DNA of 64,000 nucleotides from JBKHBT01 sp046542255 (GTDB lineage Bacteria; UBP14; UBA6098; JBKHBT01). Below the pieces are notes generated by a model that saw only the letters and a list, made by a program, of their open reading frames with translations, did no database searches and was not told where the DNA came from. The stretch lies in contig JBKHBT010000001.1 of NCBI GenBank assembly GCA_046542255.1, forward strand, positions 1 through 64,000, read 5' to 3'. A program made the position numbers and the translations under genes. Below are positions 14,907 to 24,439 of the stretch, piece after piece; the first letter of the stretch is position 1; each line of letters opens with the position of its first letter.

Positions 14907-15974
14907 TTAGATTGGGATAATCATATCCTCTAATGACTTTGTGAAGCTTGTGAGATTTTCAGCACCGTCTTTTCGAATAACAACATCGTCTTCGATACGC
15001 ACGCCACCGAATTCAGGGATATATATGCCCGGCTCAAAAGTCATCACCATACCATCTTTAAGAACTGTATCAGTCTTTTGGCTCATCACCAATCCATCAT
15101 GAACATCCAGGCCGACAGAATGGCCGAGAGCATGGCCAAAATATTCGCCATAGCCGGCATCTTCGATTATTTTCCTTGCGATACCATCTATTTCTTTGCC
15201 GGATTTTCCTTCTTTGGCAGCAGCAATAGATTCCAATTGGGCCTTCAGGACTGTTTCATAGATTTCTTTTTGGGTATTATCCGGTTCTCCGATTACAAAA
15301 GTGCGCGTAAGGTCGGATGCGTATCCATTATAGTAATGGCCGCAATCTACTGTAATAAGATCGCCAAATAGAAATTCCCTATCGCCGACTCCAGCATGAG
15401 GCTTTGCGCTATTATCGCCGGATGCAACAATTGCAGAGAAAGATTCGCCATCAGCACCAAGTTTTTTGGCTATGTATTGTAATTCGGTCTCGTATTCGCG
15501 TTCTGTAATGCCTGGTTTGATGAATTTTTTCATCTCCTCGAGAGCCTTCTCAGTTATCTTAACAGCCTTTTGAATATTCTCTATTTCATCATTATCTTTG
15601 ATACCGCGAAGCTCTTCGACCCATTTTTTTATAGGTATCAACTCGATATCTTCGAGATTTTCTTTGAGCTTTTCGTATTTACTGACTGTAATATGATCAG
15701 CTTCGAATCCGACTTTTCCTGATATTTTAAGGTCTTTTAATTCATCGATGAGATTTCTTGTTGCGACTATTTTCTCGAATTCATCCGGCACCTGATATTC
15801 GACCTGCGTTTTATATCGAAAATCTGTATAGAAATATGCCTTTTCATCTGTTATCACTATTATTGCATTTGAACCGGTATAATTGCTAAGGTATCTAATA
15901 TTCTTGAGGTGGCTAATTATAATAGCATCGAGTTTTTCTTTTTCGAGTCTTTCTCTTATCTTGTCTATTCTCAT
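14907..15974 (-). CDS. M24 family Xaa-Pro aminopeptidase (355 aa)
   Basis: Creatinase N-terminal domain (residues ~1-125) followed by a pita-bread metallopeptidase domain. The expected two-metal ligands are visible: D in VDCGHYYNGYASDLTRTF (two aspartates), H in FGHALGHSVGLDVHD, E in MTFEPGIY and E in GGVRIEDDV. The family hydrolyses peptide bonds before proline in the cytoplasm. The start is the ATG at 15974, preceded by GGAGG and five bases. An ATG four codons upstream contains that ribosome site and is unlikely. It follows the flavoprotein gene after 12 bases. Confidence 0.9.
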   Translation of the reverse strand: MRIDKIRERLEKEKLDAIIISHLKNIRYLSNYTGSNAIIVITDEKAYFYTDFRYKTQVEYQVPDEFEKIVATRNLIDELKDLKISGKVGFEADHITVSKYEKLKENLEDIELIPIKKWVEELRGIKDNDEIENIQKAVKITEKALEEMKKFIKPGITEREYETELQYIAKKLGADGESFSAIVASGDNSAKPHAGVGDREFLFGDLITVDCGHYYNGYASDLTRTFVIGEPDNTQKEIYETVLKAQLESIAAAKEGKSGKEIDGIARKIIEDAGYGEYFGHALGHSVGLDVHDGLVMSQKTDTVLKDGMVMTFEPGIYIPEFGGVRIEDDVVIRKDGAENLTSFTKSLEDMIIPI

Positions 15975-15986
15975 CGAATCCTCCAT

Positions 15987-16604
15987 TTATTCTGAGGCCT
16001 GAATCAAATTTTCGAATAATGTAGCGTATTTTTTGCCATATTCAAAGGCTTTTTTGAACATTGTATTTTTTATCTTTTTAGGGTCCTCATCAAAATCAGG
16101 GAAAACCAGAGGCTCGTAATCATCCATGAAAATCGAGTCATAGAAATACTTTACTGGTAGCCTTATGCATTCGAAAACTTTCTTCCCGGACGTACCGGCT
16201 ATTGCTATTGTTGCTCCCAGTCTTTTATGTTCTGGTTTTTGGCCGAGTTTATAGCGCCTTGCCCAATATGGCTGAAAACGGTCGATAAACATTTTGGCGT
16301 GTCCGGGAACCGAGTAAAAATAGACAGGTGTTGCGAATATAATCCCATCGGCACGGTCGACTAGCGTGTATAGCGTATCCATATCATCGCGAATCACGCA
16401 GCTTCCGGTATGCTCACAGCTTTTGCATCCGGTGCAGGGATTAATCGAATAATCGGCAAGAAAAATCGTTTCACTTCTATAGCCCATATTTTCGGTAGCC
16501 TGGAGAGCTTCTTCTAAAAGCCGCCCAGAATTGGAAAAACGGCGTCCCGAAGCCATAATACCAAGAATAAAACCCTTATTGTTCTGTATGTTTTCATTTG
16601 ACAT
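15987..16604 (-). CDS. Flavodoxin-fold iron-sulfur flavoprotein, Isf-like (205 aa)
   Basis: NADPH-dependent FMN reductase / flavodoxin_2 fold. The FMN phosphate loop is IMASGRRFSNSGRL at the N-terminus. Cysteines C57, C60, C63 and C69 (CTGCKSCEHTGSC) form the compact cluster motif typical of archaeal and clostridial iron-sulfur flavoproteins. ATPVYFYSVPGHAKMFIDR is the usual flavin-contact segment. Inferred role: cytoplasmic electron carrier or reductase for oxygen or thiol stress; the partner is unknown. It is the first gene of a three-gene unit and is divergent from murJ. Confidence 0.85.
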   Translation of the reverse strand: MSNENIQNNKGFILGIMASGRRFSNSGRLLEEALQATENMGYRSETIFLADYSINPCTGCKSCEHTGSCVIRDDMDTLYTLVDRADGIIFATPVYFYSVPGHAKMFIDRFQPYWARRYKLGQKPEHKRLGATIAIAGTSGKKVFECIRLPVKYFYDSIFMDDYEPLVFPDFDEDPKKIKNTMFKKAFEYGKKYATLFENLIQASE

Positions 16605-16629
16605 AGTGACCTACAATGTTTTATTTATG

Positions 16630-16657
16630 TTGATTTTTAATTGATCCATTGTATAAT
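16630..16657 (+). promoter_or_regulatory. murJ: murJ promoter
   Basis: TTGATT at 16630-16635, a 16-base spacer and a perfect TATAAT at 16652-16657. The predicted start is about 16664, giving a leader of under 20 bases before the murJ ATG at 16682. Confidence 0.75.
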
Positions 16658-16681
16658 TAAGATAAGCAATAACCTAAGGAT

Positions 16682-18328
16682 ATGCAAATAGATAATTCAC
16701 AGGAAACAATAGATAAGAGAAATATTGATGAGGATTTTGTTGTATCTTCTGCATGGTGGGTTAGTTTTGGCACTTTAATATCTCGGATAATGGGTCTTTT
16801 CCGCCAGGTTCTTATGGCAAGCATCTTTGGTACTGGAATGGCAATGGATGCTTTCCGAGTAGCTTACAGAATTCCAAATTTATTAAGAAGAGTAATAGGA
16901 GAGGGCGGTTTGACTCGTGTTTTTATGCCGGTTTATGCTGGAATTCTCGAGAAAAAAGGCAAGGAAGCTGCTGATAGGTTCACATCGTCTTTGATGATAG
17001 TACTATTTGTTTTTTTGATCATACTGGCTTTTTTCCTTTTTTTTGCAGCACCAATTATTGTGCCATGGCTCGCTGATGGATGGAAAGATGAACCCGAGAA
17101 AATAACGCTTGCCATAAAAATGTTAAGGTTATTTACTCCATACATTTTTCTAATTAGTTTTTATTCGCTTTTTATGGGATATTTGAATTCCAATAGGCGC
17201 TTCTTCCTGCCGGCAATCGGCCCTGCTTTTCTGAACGGTATCTGGTTTTTGGGAATGATTTTCATTCTTTTCAAAATGAAAAATTTTGACAATGTTGAAA
17301 AAATATATGCTGTGGTTATCTTCCTTTTGATAGGAGCTACTGTCCAATTTTTGATTCAAATTCCAATGTCTAAGAAATATGGAATATTCAAAAAACCAGC
17401 TATCAAAGAAGACAAAGGCAATATTACTGAATTAGGCAGGCTTTTATCCCCTACATTATTTTCTGTTGCTGTCGGGCAAATCAATATGATAGTCGATGTT
17501 AAATTGGCTTCGAGATTGATGGAAGGAAGTGTTTCCGCTCTCAGTTATGCCAATATGCTTACGACTTTCCCTATAGGTATCATAAGCAAAGCAATTGGTA
17601 CGGCATCATTGCCATCACTCTCAAGCTATTCTGCAAAGGGAGATATAGAAGGCATGACTTCCATGATAACCTATACACTGCGCCTTGTTCTTTCGCTTAT
17701 GATTCCGATAGCTTTTCTTGCTTTTATCTTTCGCATCGAAGTTATAGAATTGCTATTCCAAAGAGGGAATTTTAGCGCCAATGTGAGTACTCCACTGACG
17801 GCATTTGGTTTTATGGGCTATATCTTTTCAATCATAGGTTATGGTGGATCTAATATCATGATACAGGGCTTTTATGCAGTCAAAGATACGAAGATACCTG
17901 TAATTGGTGCAGCGATCGCAACAGTTACGAATGTTGTTCTTAATTTATTATTCGTAGGCCCGCTAATACACGGTGGCCTTGCAATTGCCAGTACTATAGC
18001 TGGTTTTGCATATCTTGCATTTCTGATTATTGTATTCCAGATCAAAATCGGCGGGCTAAAATTTGGAAAACTGATTCGAAGGTCGGCTGCATTTACGGTT
18101 ATATCGCTTGTTTCGGGAGTTATTGGCTGGCTTTTTATCCATCCTGTTAGAGAATATTTAGTCACTTCTGTATCATTAATCGATAAACTAATCAATTTCT
18201 TTGTACCTGCGGGAATTTCAGTAGCTTTAATTATTGCCATGTATCACTTCTTTGGCTTTCAAGAGTATAAAAAGCTATCGAAGCCACTTATTAGAAGGGC
18301 AAAGAAAATATTCAAAAAGTCCCAGTAA
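16682..18328 (+). CDS. murJ: Lipid II flippase MurJ / MviN (548 aa)
   Basis: MATE-like polytopic protein of the MviN/MurJ family, which flips the peptidoglycan precursor lipid II across the inner membrane. Family features are SRIMGLFRQVLMASIFGTG near residue 36, AFRVAYRIPNLLRRVIGEGGL near 58 (arginine-rich cavity residues), and the repeated -P-x-F-P-I-G- helix around residue 300. Length is normal (about 500-550). AAGGA lies two bases before the ATG, a rather tight spacing. The last 17 bases overlap the convergent YkgJ-type gene. It is the only peptidoglycan-export gene here; alr lies near the other end of the window. Confidence 0.95.
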   Translation: MQIDNSQETIDKRNIDEDFVVSSAWWVSFGTLISRIMGLFRQVLMASIFGTGMAMDAFRVAYRIPNLLRRVIGEGGLTRVFMPVYAGILEKKGKEAADRFTSSLMIVLFVFLIILAFFLFFAAPIIVPWLADGWKDEPEKITLAIKMLRLFTPYIFLISFYSLFMGYLNSNRRFFLPAIGPAFLNGIWFLGMIFILFKMKNFDNVEKIYAVVIFLLIGATVQFLIQIPMSKKYGIFKKPAIKEDKGNITELGRLLSPTLFSVAVGQINMIVDVKLASRLMEGSVSALSYANMLTTFPIGIISKAIGTASLPSLSSYSAKGDIEGMTSMITYTLRLVLSLMIPIAFLAFIFRIEVIELLFQRGNFSANVSTPLTAFGFMGYIFSIIGYGGSNIMIQGFYAVKDTKIPVIGAAIATVTNVVLNLLFVGPLIHGGLAIASTIAGFAYLAFLIIVFQIKIGGLKFGKLIRRSAAFTVISLVSGVIGWLFIHPVREYLVTSVSLIDKLINFFVPAGISVALIIAMYHFFGFQEYKKLSKPLIRRAKKIFKKSQ

Positions 18329-18845
18329 TCTTATTATGATGAAAATCAGTCGACAATTTTAGCTCTTCGAGTAGATTGAAGACAATAGGGCAAATAGCTG
18401 CCATAGCAGACATCATATTGGTTCGATTTGTGAAATCGGGTTTATCGATATATGGAAAAGCACGGCAAGCCAAAGGCCTTTCGGCATATATTTTGCAAAA
18501 ATTGCCATCCAGATAGCGGCAGGGCGATTGTTTCATATACATAAGCCCATCATCGGTATCGATTTCGGTATATTTCTTTACGTATTTTCCTGGTTCTAAA
18601 TTTTCCAGTCGGGATATTCTTTCTACATCGCTCTTTGTTATAGGGATTTTGAGGATATGGCAACAATTACCACAATCGAGGCAATCGATATTGGCTTTGA
18701 TCTCTTTATCAAGCTCGCCTACCATCGCATCGATTCTTTTGGGATTTTGCATTTTCAAAAAGAGCTTGAATTCGATATTCTCTCTAATTTTTTCATCTGA
18801 TAGTTTTTCTATTTGGTCAAGGTTTTCGATATATTTTTTCATCAT
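18312..18845 (-). CDS. YkgJ-family cysteine cluster protein (177 aa)
   Basis: Zinc/iron-chelating domain protein (YkgJ/UPF0153, CxxCxxCC family). Visible cysteines: DCLDCGNCCHI near residues 54-62, CRYLDGNFCKIYAERPLACRAFPY in the middle and CPIV further on. Residues 1-50 form a predicted helix. Related proteins are often found beside flagellar or lipid-modification genes; the function is unknown. It starts inside the stop codon of the patatin gene (ATGA overlap; a second ATG follows at once). It ends by overlapping the 3' end of murJ on the other strand, so the two transcripts are antisense there. Confidence 0.8.
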   Translation of the reverse strand: MMKKYIENLDQIEKLSDEKIRENIEFKLFLKMQNPKRIDAMVGELDKEIKANIDCLDCGNCCHILKIPITKSDVERISRLENLEPGKYVKKYTEIDTDDGLMYMKQSPCRYLDGNFCKIYAERPLACRAFPYIDKPDFTNRTNMMSAMAAICPIVFNLLEELKLSTDFHHNKITGTF

Positions 18846-21439
18846 CTACGGCCGATTTTGATATTCCATGTACTGTATTGTTCGGTGTTTAGGAAGCCAT
18901 ATGACAATTCAATAGGCCCGAAAGGCGTTAATATGCCGAGAGATAGGCCTTCGCCTAGATGAAGTTTTTCCAGTTTTAGCTGGTCATCTTTTTCCCAAGT
19001 TCTTCCTATCGATATTCCTGTTTTCAAAAAGACCGGGAAAATGCCATCATAAAGCCTATAGCGCAAGTTTAAGCCGGTTGAAGCATAGCTATAGCCACGA
19101 AGCTCATCGCCTCTTAAACCCCAGAAAGGAACATGTTCATCTATTCTAAACTGCATGTGTTCGGGTACCTGGCCACCGCTGTAACCACCTGTGATATGAA
19201 CATGATAATTCCAGTCGCCACCCCAAAAATCATAGTAGGACTGCAAGGATAAATACATTCTATAATAAGACTGCTTACCACCGGATACATCCTGGCTCAT
19301 AATATATTCAGAAATGTGATATTTGCCTTCTGTTGGGAAATCCCTTCTGTCATAGGTATCCAGGATGGTTCGGAAGATTAGATTTTGTGTTTTGTATTCT
19401 TCAGAGAAATCTCTATCTGGTGTTTCTAATTTTTCATCATATAGAGAAATACCGAAAAAAGATGTGCCGATTCTCTGAATATGCTTACCAAATAGTAACT
19501 CTGCACCGAATTTCTGATGATAATAAGTTTCATCGATAGTGAAATCTTCGAAATAATCAACTCTTTTTTCCTGGCCATGAAAAGTAAAAATTGATGTCAT
19601 ATAGGATTTCCAGATTTTATCCGCTGTGTGCTTTAAGTGAAAACTCTTTTCCCAATCGCCATATTTGAATCCCGATTCGATTCTTTGTCCTATTCCCAGG
19701 AAATTATCATCTGCTATAGTGAGTCCAAATGTGCCATTTCTATATTTATCAAAATAGCCTCTTAAGCCCAACATGACATGGCTCTTCTCTCGAACAGTGA
19801 AAGTGAGCAAAGCACCGTTATTGCCTCTTTGCAGGTCCTGATAAAAATCATCGAATAGATCAGTAGATTGAAGATTAAGAAGGCCTTTTTGAATGAGTCG
19901 GCTCTTATATATGGCTCCTTCCTCGATCGGCAAAAGGCTTTTGATATACCATGTTTTAACAGATTGATTTCCTATTATTACAATCTTCTCGATTATGCCT
20001 TCATCGATTGCCACATAAAGGCTTCCATCTTCGGAATAGGTAGCCTTTTTGATTTGTGTCAATAGGTAGCCATCATCATGAAACCTTTGGACAAGCTGGT
20101 CGAGGCCTACTTGAATATTATATAGATTGGTATTGCTATCCTCTGGAGAGGGCAGGTATGAAAGAATCGTTTCCAAAGGATATGCACCGTGAGAATCGAT
20201 AGTTATTTTTCTTAGTGGAGCTATACCTACCGTGTCTATTTCCAGATTATATCTTTTATTACCTATGGACAAAAGCCGTGCAGATATATTTTTGTATTCA
20301 CCTGAGCTATAGTTTTCGATTAGTTTGGTTACTATTTCGTTGGTGGATATGGTGTTTTTATCAAATTCTATGATACCTTCTGGTGATATTGAATTTATTA
20401 TCCACTTTTCATCTGATTTTTTTTCTGTCTCGATTAGTTTTCGCAATTTTGGTATTTGTTCTTTCGTGGCTCTATAGCCTTTTTCTATACCATCATCGAC
20501 ATTTTGGAAATCGAGAAGGTATCTGTCCTTTATATCTGGAGTAATCACAATATCAGAAAGCTCGAGTTCTCTTCTTTTTTGCTCTTCAGCCATTATAGTG
20601 GTTGTTTGTTGTAGTACAACGAGGGGCGTTTTAAGGTCTTCAGAATTTCTAACGGGGTTAGCAGTTACATCGACAGCGATTATAATATCAGCCCCTAAAG
20701 AATCCGCGATTTCGGTAGGGATAGGGTAGCGAAGGCCACCATCGACTAATCTATAATTCTCAAATTCAATCGGTTCGAAATACAAAGGTATAGACATCGA
20801 GCTGCGCACAGCAAAAGGAAGATTCCCCTTATCGAATATAATTGCCTTACCGCTGGCAAGATCGCAAGCGATCGAGCGGAATTTCGGGTCTAGTTTATCG
20901 AAATTTCCATCTGATAGATAATTAGCCGGGCCGAGAATTTCAGTGAGTTGACTCTGGACACTGAAGCTTTTGGTATAGGCGGTTGGCAAGCTTATTATAT
21001 CATCGCCGCCCAGACGCAGCTTCAAGATATAAGCACCATCATCAAGTTTTTGTGTCAGAAACTTATTAATTCTATCATTACTCTGTTCGAATAATTGTTT
21101 CCAATCGATTTCTTTGAAAAAATCTCTCATCTTCTCAGAATCATAACCGGCTGAATATATCGCTCCCATTGTTGCACCAATAGAAGTACCTACGATTAAG
21201 TCGATGTCGATTTTTTCTTCTTCGAGAGCTTTAAAAACGCCGATATGTGCCAGCCCTCGACTTCCGCCGCCAGATAGGACAAGCGCTATCTTTTTATTAT
21301 CACTTTGAACAAAGGGCCTATCAAAGATTCGAGTTGAGTCTTGTTGTATCGGAATTTGAATTTCAATAGGATCGGACAATAAAATCTTTATAGATATGAG
21401 TATGATCAGAAAAGAAAAAAAAATTATACATTTTCTCAT
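18842..21439 (-). CDS. Patatin-like phospholipase with POTRA and Omp85 barrel domains (865 aa)
   Basis: Signal peptide (residues 1-22), then a patatin domain. It has the oxyanion loop LSGGGSRGLAHIG at 55-67, the nucleophile S86 in GTSIGAT, and the catalytic aspartate in LVDGGLRYP near 232. Residues ~400-510 hold POTRA-like repeats, and residues ~540-865 a bacterial surface antigen (D15/Omp85) barrel ending in aromatic/arginine residues. The layout matches type Vd secretion (PlpD-like), in which the barrel exports or anchors the lipase domain. Inferred: an outer-membrane phospholipase A-type enzyme acting at the cell surface. It follows the HEAT gene by 18 bases and overlaps the YkgJ gene by four. 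No strong ribosome site was seen before its ATG. Confidence 0.88.
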   Translation of the reverse strand: MRKCIIFFSFLIILISIKILLSDPIEIQIPIQQDSTRIFDRPFVQSDNKKIALVLSGGGSRGLAHIGVFKALEEEKIDIDLIVGTSIGATMGAIYSAGYDSEKMRDFFKEIDWKQLFEQSNDRINKFLTQKLDDGAYILKLRLGGDDIISLPTAYTKSFSVQSQLTEILGPANYLSDGNFDKLDPKFRSIACDLASGKAIIFDKGNLPFAVRSSMSIPLYFEPIEFENYRLVDGGLRYPIPTEIADSLGADIIIAVDVTANPVRNSEDLKTPLVVLQQTTTIMAEEQKRRELELSDIVITPDIKDRYLLDFQNVDDGIEKGYRATKEQIPKLRKLIETEKKSDEKWIINSISPEGIIEFDKNTISTNEIVTKLIENYSSGEYKNISARLLSIGNKRYNLEIDTVGIAPLRKITIDSHGAYPLETILSYLPSPEDSNTNLYNIQVGLDQLVQRFHDDGYLLTQIKKATYSEDGSLYVAIDEGIIEKIVIIGNQSVKTWYIKSLLPIEEGAIYKSRLIQKGLLNLQSTDLFDDFYQDLQRGNNGALLTFTVREKSHVMLGLRGYFDKYRNGTFGLTIADDNFLGIGQRIESGFKYGDWEKSFHLKHTADKIWKSYMTSIFTFHGQEKRVDYFEDFTIDETYYHQKFGAELLFGKHIQRIGTSFFGISLYDEKLETPDRDFSEEYKTQNLIFRTILDTYDRRDFPTEGKYHISEYIMSQDVSGGKQSYYRMYLSLQSYYDFWGGDWNYHVHITGGYSGGQVPEHMQFRIDEHVPFWGLRGDELRGYSYASTGLNLRYRLYDGIFPVFLKTGISIGRTWEKDDQLKLEKLHLGEGLSLGILTPFGPIELSYGFLNTEQYSTWNIKIGRR

Positions 21440-21457
21440 AAGGCAGCAACTTTATTT

Positions 21458-22378
21458 CTAATTTTCTTCCGGAGGCTCAGCAATCCGATATAGCGCTTCT
21501 TCAGACATTTGACGCACAAAAGTGGAATTATCATCCATGCCTTTTTTGATTGTATTTGCAATTTCATATATCCCACGATAATTGGAAAGAGCCTTGTATG
21601 CAAAGCCACGCGTGAGATGATTTGGGCTTTCTGTCAGGGATAGTAGATTTTCTCTCGAAGATTCCGCACCGATTTGTCCTATTGTCTCGATTATATGATA
21701 TTTGGTCATTGTTGTATCATTGGCTAATCGCTTCTCCAATTCGGGCACAATATTTGTATCTCCAATCGATATGATAGCATAGCTGGCTGAATATCTGACA
21801 GAATAGTCATTATCGTACAATTTTTCGATTAGTTTATCCAGTGCTTTAGAATCACCAATTTTCCCGGCTGCGATTGCTGCACTTCGTCTAACCGAAGCAA
21901 CCGAATCATCAAGAGCAAGTAATAGATTGTCTAAAGCTTCCTTTTCTCTAATTTCGCCAAGAGCATAACATGCCTTAGCACGAAGTGCTGGAGATTGTCC
22001 ACGCGAGGCCATCATAAGAGAAAGCAAAGCCCTATCATCGCCAATTTCTCCCAATATCTTTGCAGCAAGCACCGCATGTTTTGGATTACCAGAGCTTAGC
22101 TTGGCAAGAAGCGGCTCTACGGCATCATCGCCGATCATGATAAGGCCTTTCTCTATCGTCCGAATACGCCGAACATTTGTCCTGTCAAATTGTCCTATAA
22201 GATAGATTGCTGCATCTTTGCCATAGGATGCTAATTTATTCAGGGCTTTTTCCTGTTTATCATAGATGCGGACATCGCCAGTCGAAGCGATAAGATATTG
22301 CTCTTTGATTTTCTCTTCTTTGATTGCAAAAAGGCTAAAAGCCAAAAGAAGAAATAGAAGAATGTGAAATAGCCTCAG
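21458..22378 (-). CDS. Exported HEAT-repeat protein, probable CTG start (306 aa)
   Basis: HEAT/PBS-lyase-type repeats from residue ~50 to the end (for example AVLAAKILGEIGDDRALLSL, ALRAKACYALGEIREKEAL). These form a solenoid for protein binding. No ATG lies near the N-terminus. The first standard start (TTG at 22345) would cut a clear signal peptide in half. Reading back in frame gives LRLFHILLFLLLAFSLFA, a complete signal peptide starting at a CTG at 22378. That CTG overlaps the stop of the butyrate kinase gene as CTGA and sits ten bases after AGGAGG. An in-frame stop lies seven codons further upstream, so CTG (or the neighbouring ATA) is the likely start. The protein is inferred to be periplasmic; its partner is unknown. 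Confidence 0.75.
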   Translation of the reverse strand: MRLFHILLFLLLAFSLFAIKEEKIKEQYLIASTGDVRIYDKQEKALNKLASYGKDAAIYLIGQFDRTNVRRIRTIEKGLIMIGDDAVEPLLAKLSSGNPKHAVLAAKILGEIGDDRALLSLMMASRGQSPALRAKACYALGEIREKEALDNLLLALDDSVASVRRSAAIAAGKIGDSKALDKLIEKLYDNDYSVRYSASYAIISIGDTNIVPELEKRLANDTTMTKYHIIETIGQIGAESSRENLLSLTESPNHLTRGFAYKALSNYRGIYEIANTIKKGMDDNSTFVRQMSEEALYRIAEPPEEN

Positions 22379-23442
22379 TATTTTTTGACCTCCTCTTCAC
22401 CATTAAGAACTCTAAGAACGCCCAGAGTAAGTCCTTCCATTTCATCCTCGCCAGCGAAAACCTCGACATCAGCAATCCACTTGATTTTCGGGATTATTAT
22501 ACCCAGCATACTTTCATTGTATGCGATTCCACCGGTTAGTAATATAGCATCGACATCGCCATCGAGAACCGCAGCATATGCACCTATGTATTTAGCAATC
22601 TGATATCCCATGGCACTATAATGAAGCCGGGCTTTTTCATCGCCATTATCGATAGCTATTTTGATATCCCGAAGGTCTTCTATTCCGAGATATGCATGCA
22701 TTCCGCCCTCTTTGATAAGGCGTTTTTTCATAGCAGGATAATCTTTGTACTTTCCGCTATAACATAGTTTGGCAAGCTGTGTAATAGGTAAAGTTCCGGC
22801 ACGTTGTGGCGAGAACGGGCCCTCATCATTGGCATTATTGACATCGATCATTCGGCCTTTTTTATGTGATGATATAGTAATACCGCCGCCGAGATGTGCT
22901 ATAACCAGATTCATATCTTCATATTTTCTGCCAACTTTTTTGGCAAATTTTTTAGCCACCATTTTGATATTTAGTGCATGGGCCAGGCTGCGCCTTTCAA
23001 TATCAGGGATACCGGATATTCTTGCTTCGGGGATAAACTCATCCACAGATACAGGATCTACAATATATGCTTTGCAGCCGGCTTTTTGGGCAATCTCATT
23101 CGCAAGAAGGCAACCAAGATTCGAGATATGATCGGCCTGAACCTTTCCTTCTCGAACATCGCTCATCATATCGCTATCCACAAGATATGTACCCGATACC
23201 AGTGGCTTGAAAGGCCCGCCACGGCCGACTACTGCTGATAGGTTTTCGATATCGACATCCTTTTTTGAAAGGACATCGGCAATGACATTACCACGAAATT
23301 CATATTGGTCCCAGGTGTGTTCATATTTTTTTAATTCATCTATTGAATGTTCTATTTTTTCAACAAAAATCTCTTTATCATCTTCATAATATGAAATCTT
23401 TGTAGATGTTGCTCCCGGATTGATTGCTACTATTTTGTGCAT
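22375..23442 (-). CDS. buk: Butyrate kinase (355 aa)
   Basis: Acetokinase/butyrate kinase family (ASKHA fold). Visible motifs are INPGATSTKISYY (phosphate 1), VVGRGGPFKPLVSGTY, IAHLGGGITISSHKKGRMID (phosphate 2) and ILLTGGIAYNESM (adenosine). Length matches Buk. It converts butyryl-phosphate and ADP to butyrate and ATP, or acts on branched-chain acyl phosphates. No phosphotransbutyrylase gene is in the window, so the pathway direction is unclear. The ribosome site AAGGAG overlaps the stop of the sorted-protein gene, nine bases upstream. Its own stop overlaps the start of the HEAT gene. Confidence 0.93.
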   Translation of the reverse strand: MHKIVAINPGATSTKISYYEDDKEIFVEKIEHSIDELKKYEHTWDQYEFRGNVIADVLSKKDVDIENLSAVVGRGGPFKPLVSGTYLVDSDMMSDVREGKVQADHISNLGCLLANEIAQKAGCKAYIVDPVSVDEFIPEARISGIPDIERRSLAHALNIKMVAKKFAKKVGRKYEDMNLVIAHLGGGITISSHKKGRMIDVNNANDEGPFSPQRAGTLPITQLAKLCYSGKYKDYPAMKKRLIKEGGMHAYLGIEDLRDIKIAIDNGDEKARLHYSAMGYQIAKYIGAYAAVLDGDVDAILLTGGIAYNESMLGIIIPKIKWIADVEVFAGEDEMEGLTLGVLRVLNGEEEVKKY

Positions 23443-23451
23443 AAGTTCTCC

Positions 23452-24411
23452 TTAATCTAATATAAGAATTTTTCCCGATTCCTGATTATTTTCGGTATTT
23501 ATTCGATAAAAGTAGGTGCCCTTTTCAAGACCATGGACTGTTTCGGTGCCATGGTTAAAAATTACTCTTTCGACAATTCTTCTGCCGTTTATATCATATA
23601 TCTCAACATTGCCATTGGTATTTCCAATATCATAAGAAAGATTCACATCACCAAAGCAGGGATTTGGATATATTTTTGCATTGATACCTGCATCTTTATG
23701 AATTTCCTGATCGATTCTTTCTGGCCATTCTATTGTGATATCGGTTCCTTCGGCGGCATTCCTTCCTGTAACAAGAATCAGGTCGATAGGAGTATCAAAG
23801 CCGACAACAGACATTACAGCATAGCCCTGTGGTTCTCCTTCGTCATAAACACCATTTGTGTTTAAATCATCGAAGGCTTGAATTCTTTTAGGCCCTGCCG
23901 GTAAATACTCCAGAGAATAATTGTCATCGCCGATATAATGTGTCGATTCGATAACCGGATCTCTGAAAGAATATCCATCGTAAACATGAATCCAAACACG
24001 TTCAAATGGGCCGCTATAATCTATATCGCCGCCAACATTGCCATGTTCCCAGAGTACAATATCGATATCATCGGCACCACCGTCAATAGGGATAACAGGT
24101 TCTGGATGAACACCGAAAGGATTTCCCGAAGACGGAAATGGGAAAGGTCCTGAATACATAAAGGCTGCCACAAATACCGGAGAAAAATCCACAATCGCTG
24201 AATCTTCGAGAACATAATCATATGGAAATTCTGGGCTTGGTACCATTTCCATCGGTGCGCCCATAAGGTCGGACATATCGGCTCCCATGGCTACAATGGT
24301 CATATTGCCTTCAAATGGAGCCATATTACGGACTGTACCACTGATTTCTCCCGAAAATAATAGAGCAGAGAACAAAACCAGGTGAATCAAAAAAATAAAT
24401 CTTCTAGACAC
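23452..24411 (-). CDS. Secreted protein with T9SS type A sorting domain (319 aa)
   Basis: GTG start with GGAG five bases upstream. A signal peptide occupies residues 1-20. Two related beta-domains follow: SGTVRNMAPFEGNMTIVAMG and GGDIDYSGPFERVWIHVYDG each open one. The second contains an acidic DLNTNGVYDEGEPQGY loop that may bind calcium. The last ~75 residues are a T9SS sorting domain (KIYPNPCFGDVNLSYDI ... GLEKGTYFYRI). It is predicted to cross the outer membrane by type IX secretion and be attached or released there. Its binding target is unknown. It is the first gene of the buk/HEAT/patatin unit. Confidence 0.82.
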   Translation of the reverse strand: MSRRFIFLIHLVLFSALLFSGEISGTVRNMAPFEGNMTIVAMGADMSDLMGAPMEMVPSPEFPYDYVLEDSAIVDFSPVFVAAFMYSGPFPFPSSGNPFGVHPEPVIPIDGGADDIDIVLWEHGNVGGDIDYSGPFERVWIHVYDGYSFRDPVIESTHYIGDDNYSLEYLPAGPKRIQAFDDLNTNGVYDEGEPQGYAVMSVVGFDTPIDLILVTGRNAAEGTDITIEWPERIDQEIHKDAGINAKIYPNPCFGDVNLSYDIGNTNGNVEIYDINGRRIVERVIFNHGTETVHGLEKGTYFYRINTENNQESGKILILD

Positions 24412-24439
24412 AATATCTCCTTTTCAAATTTCATAACAC

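Noticed and set aside
14292..14933. 213-codon plus-strand frame opposite the flippase-like gene
   Set aside because: It is antisense to a clear membrane-protein gene. Its composition (many K, N, H) is what the reverse of hydrophobic codons gives.
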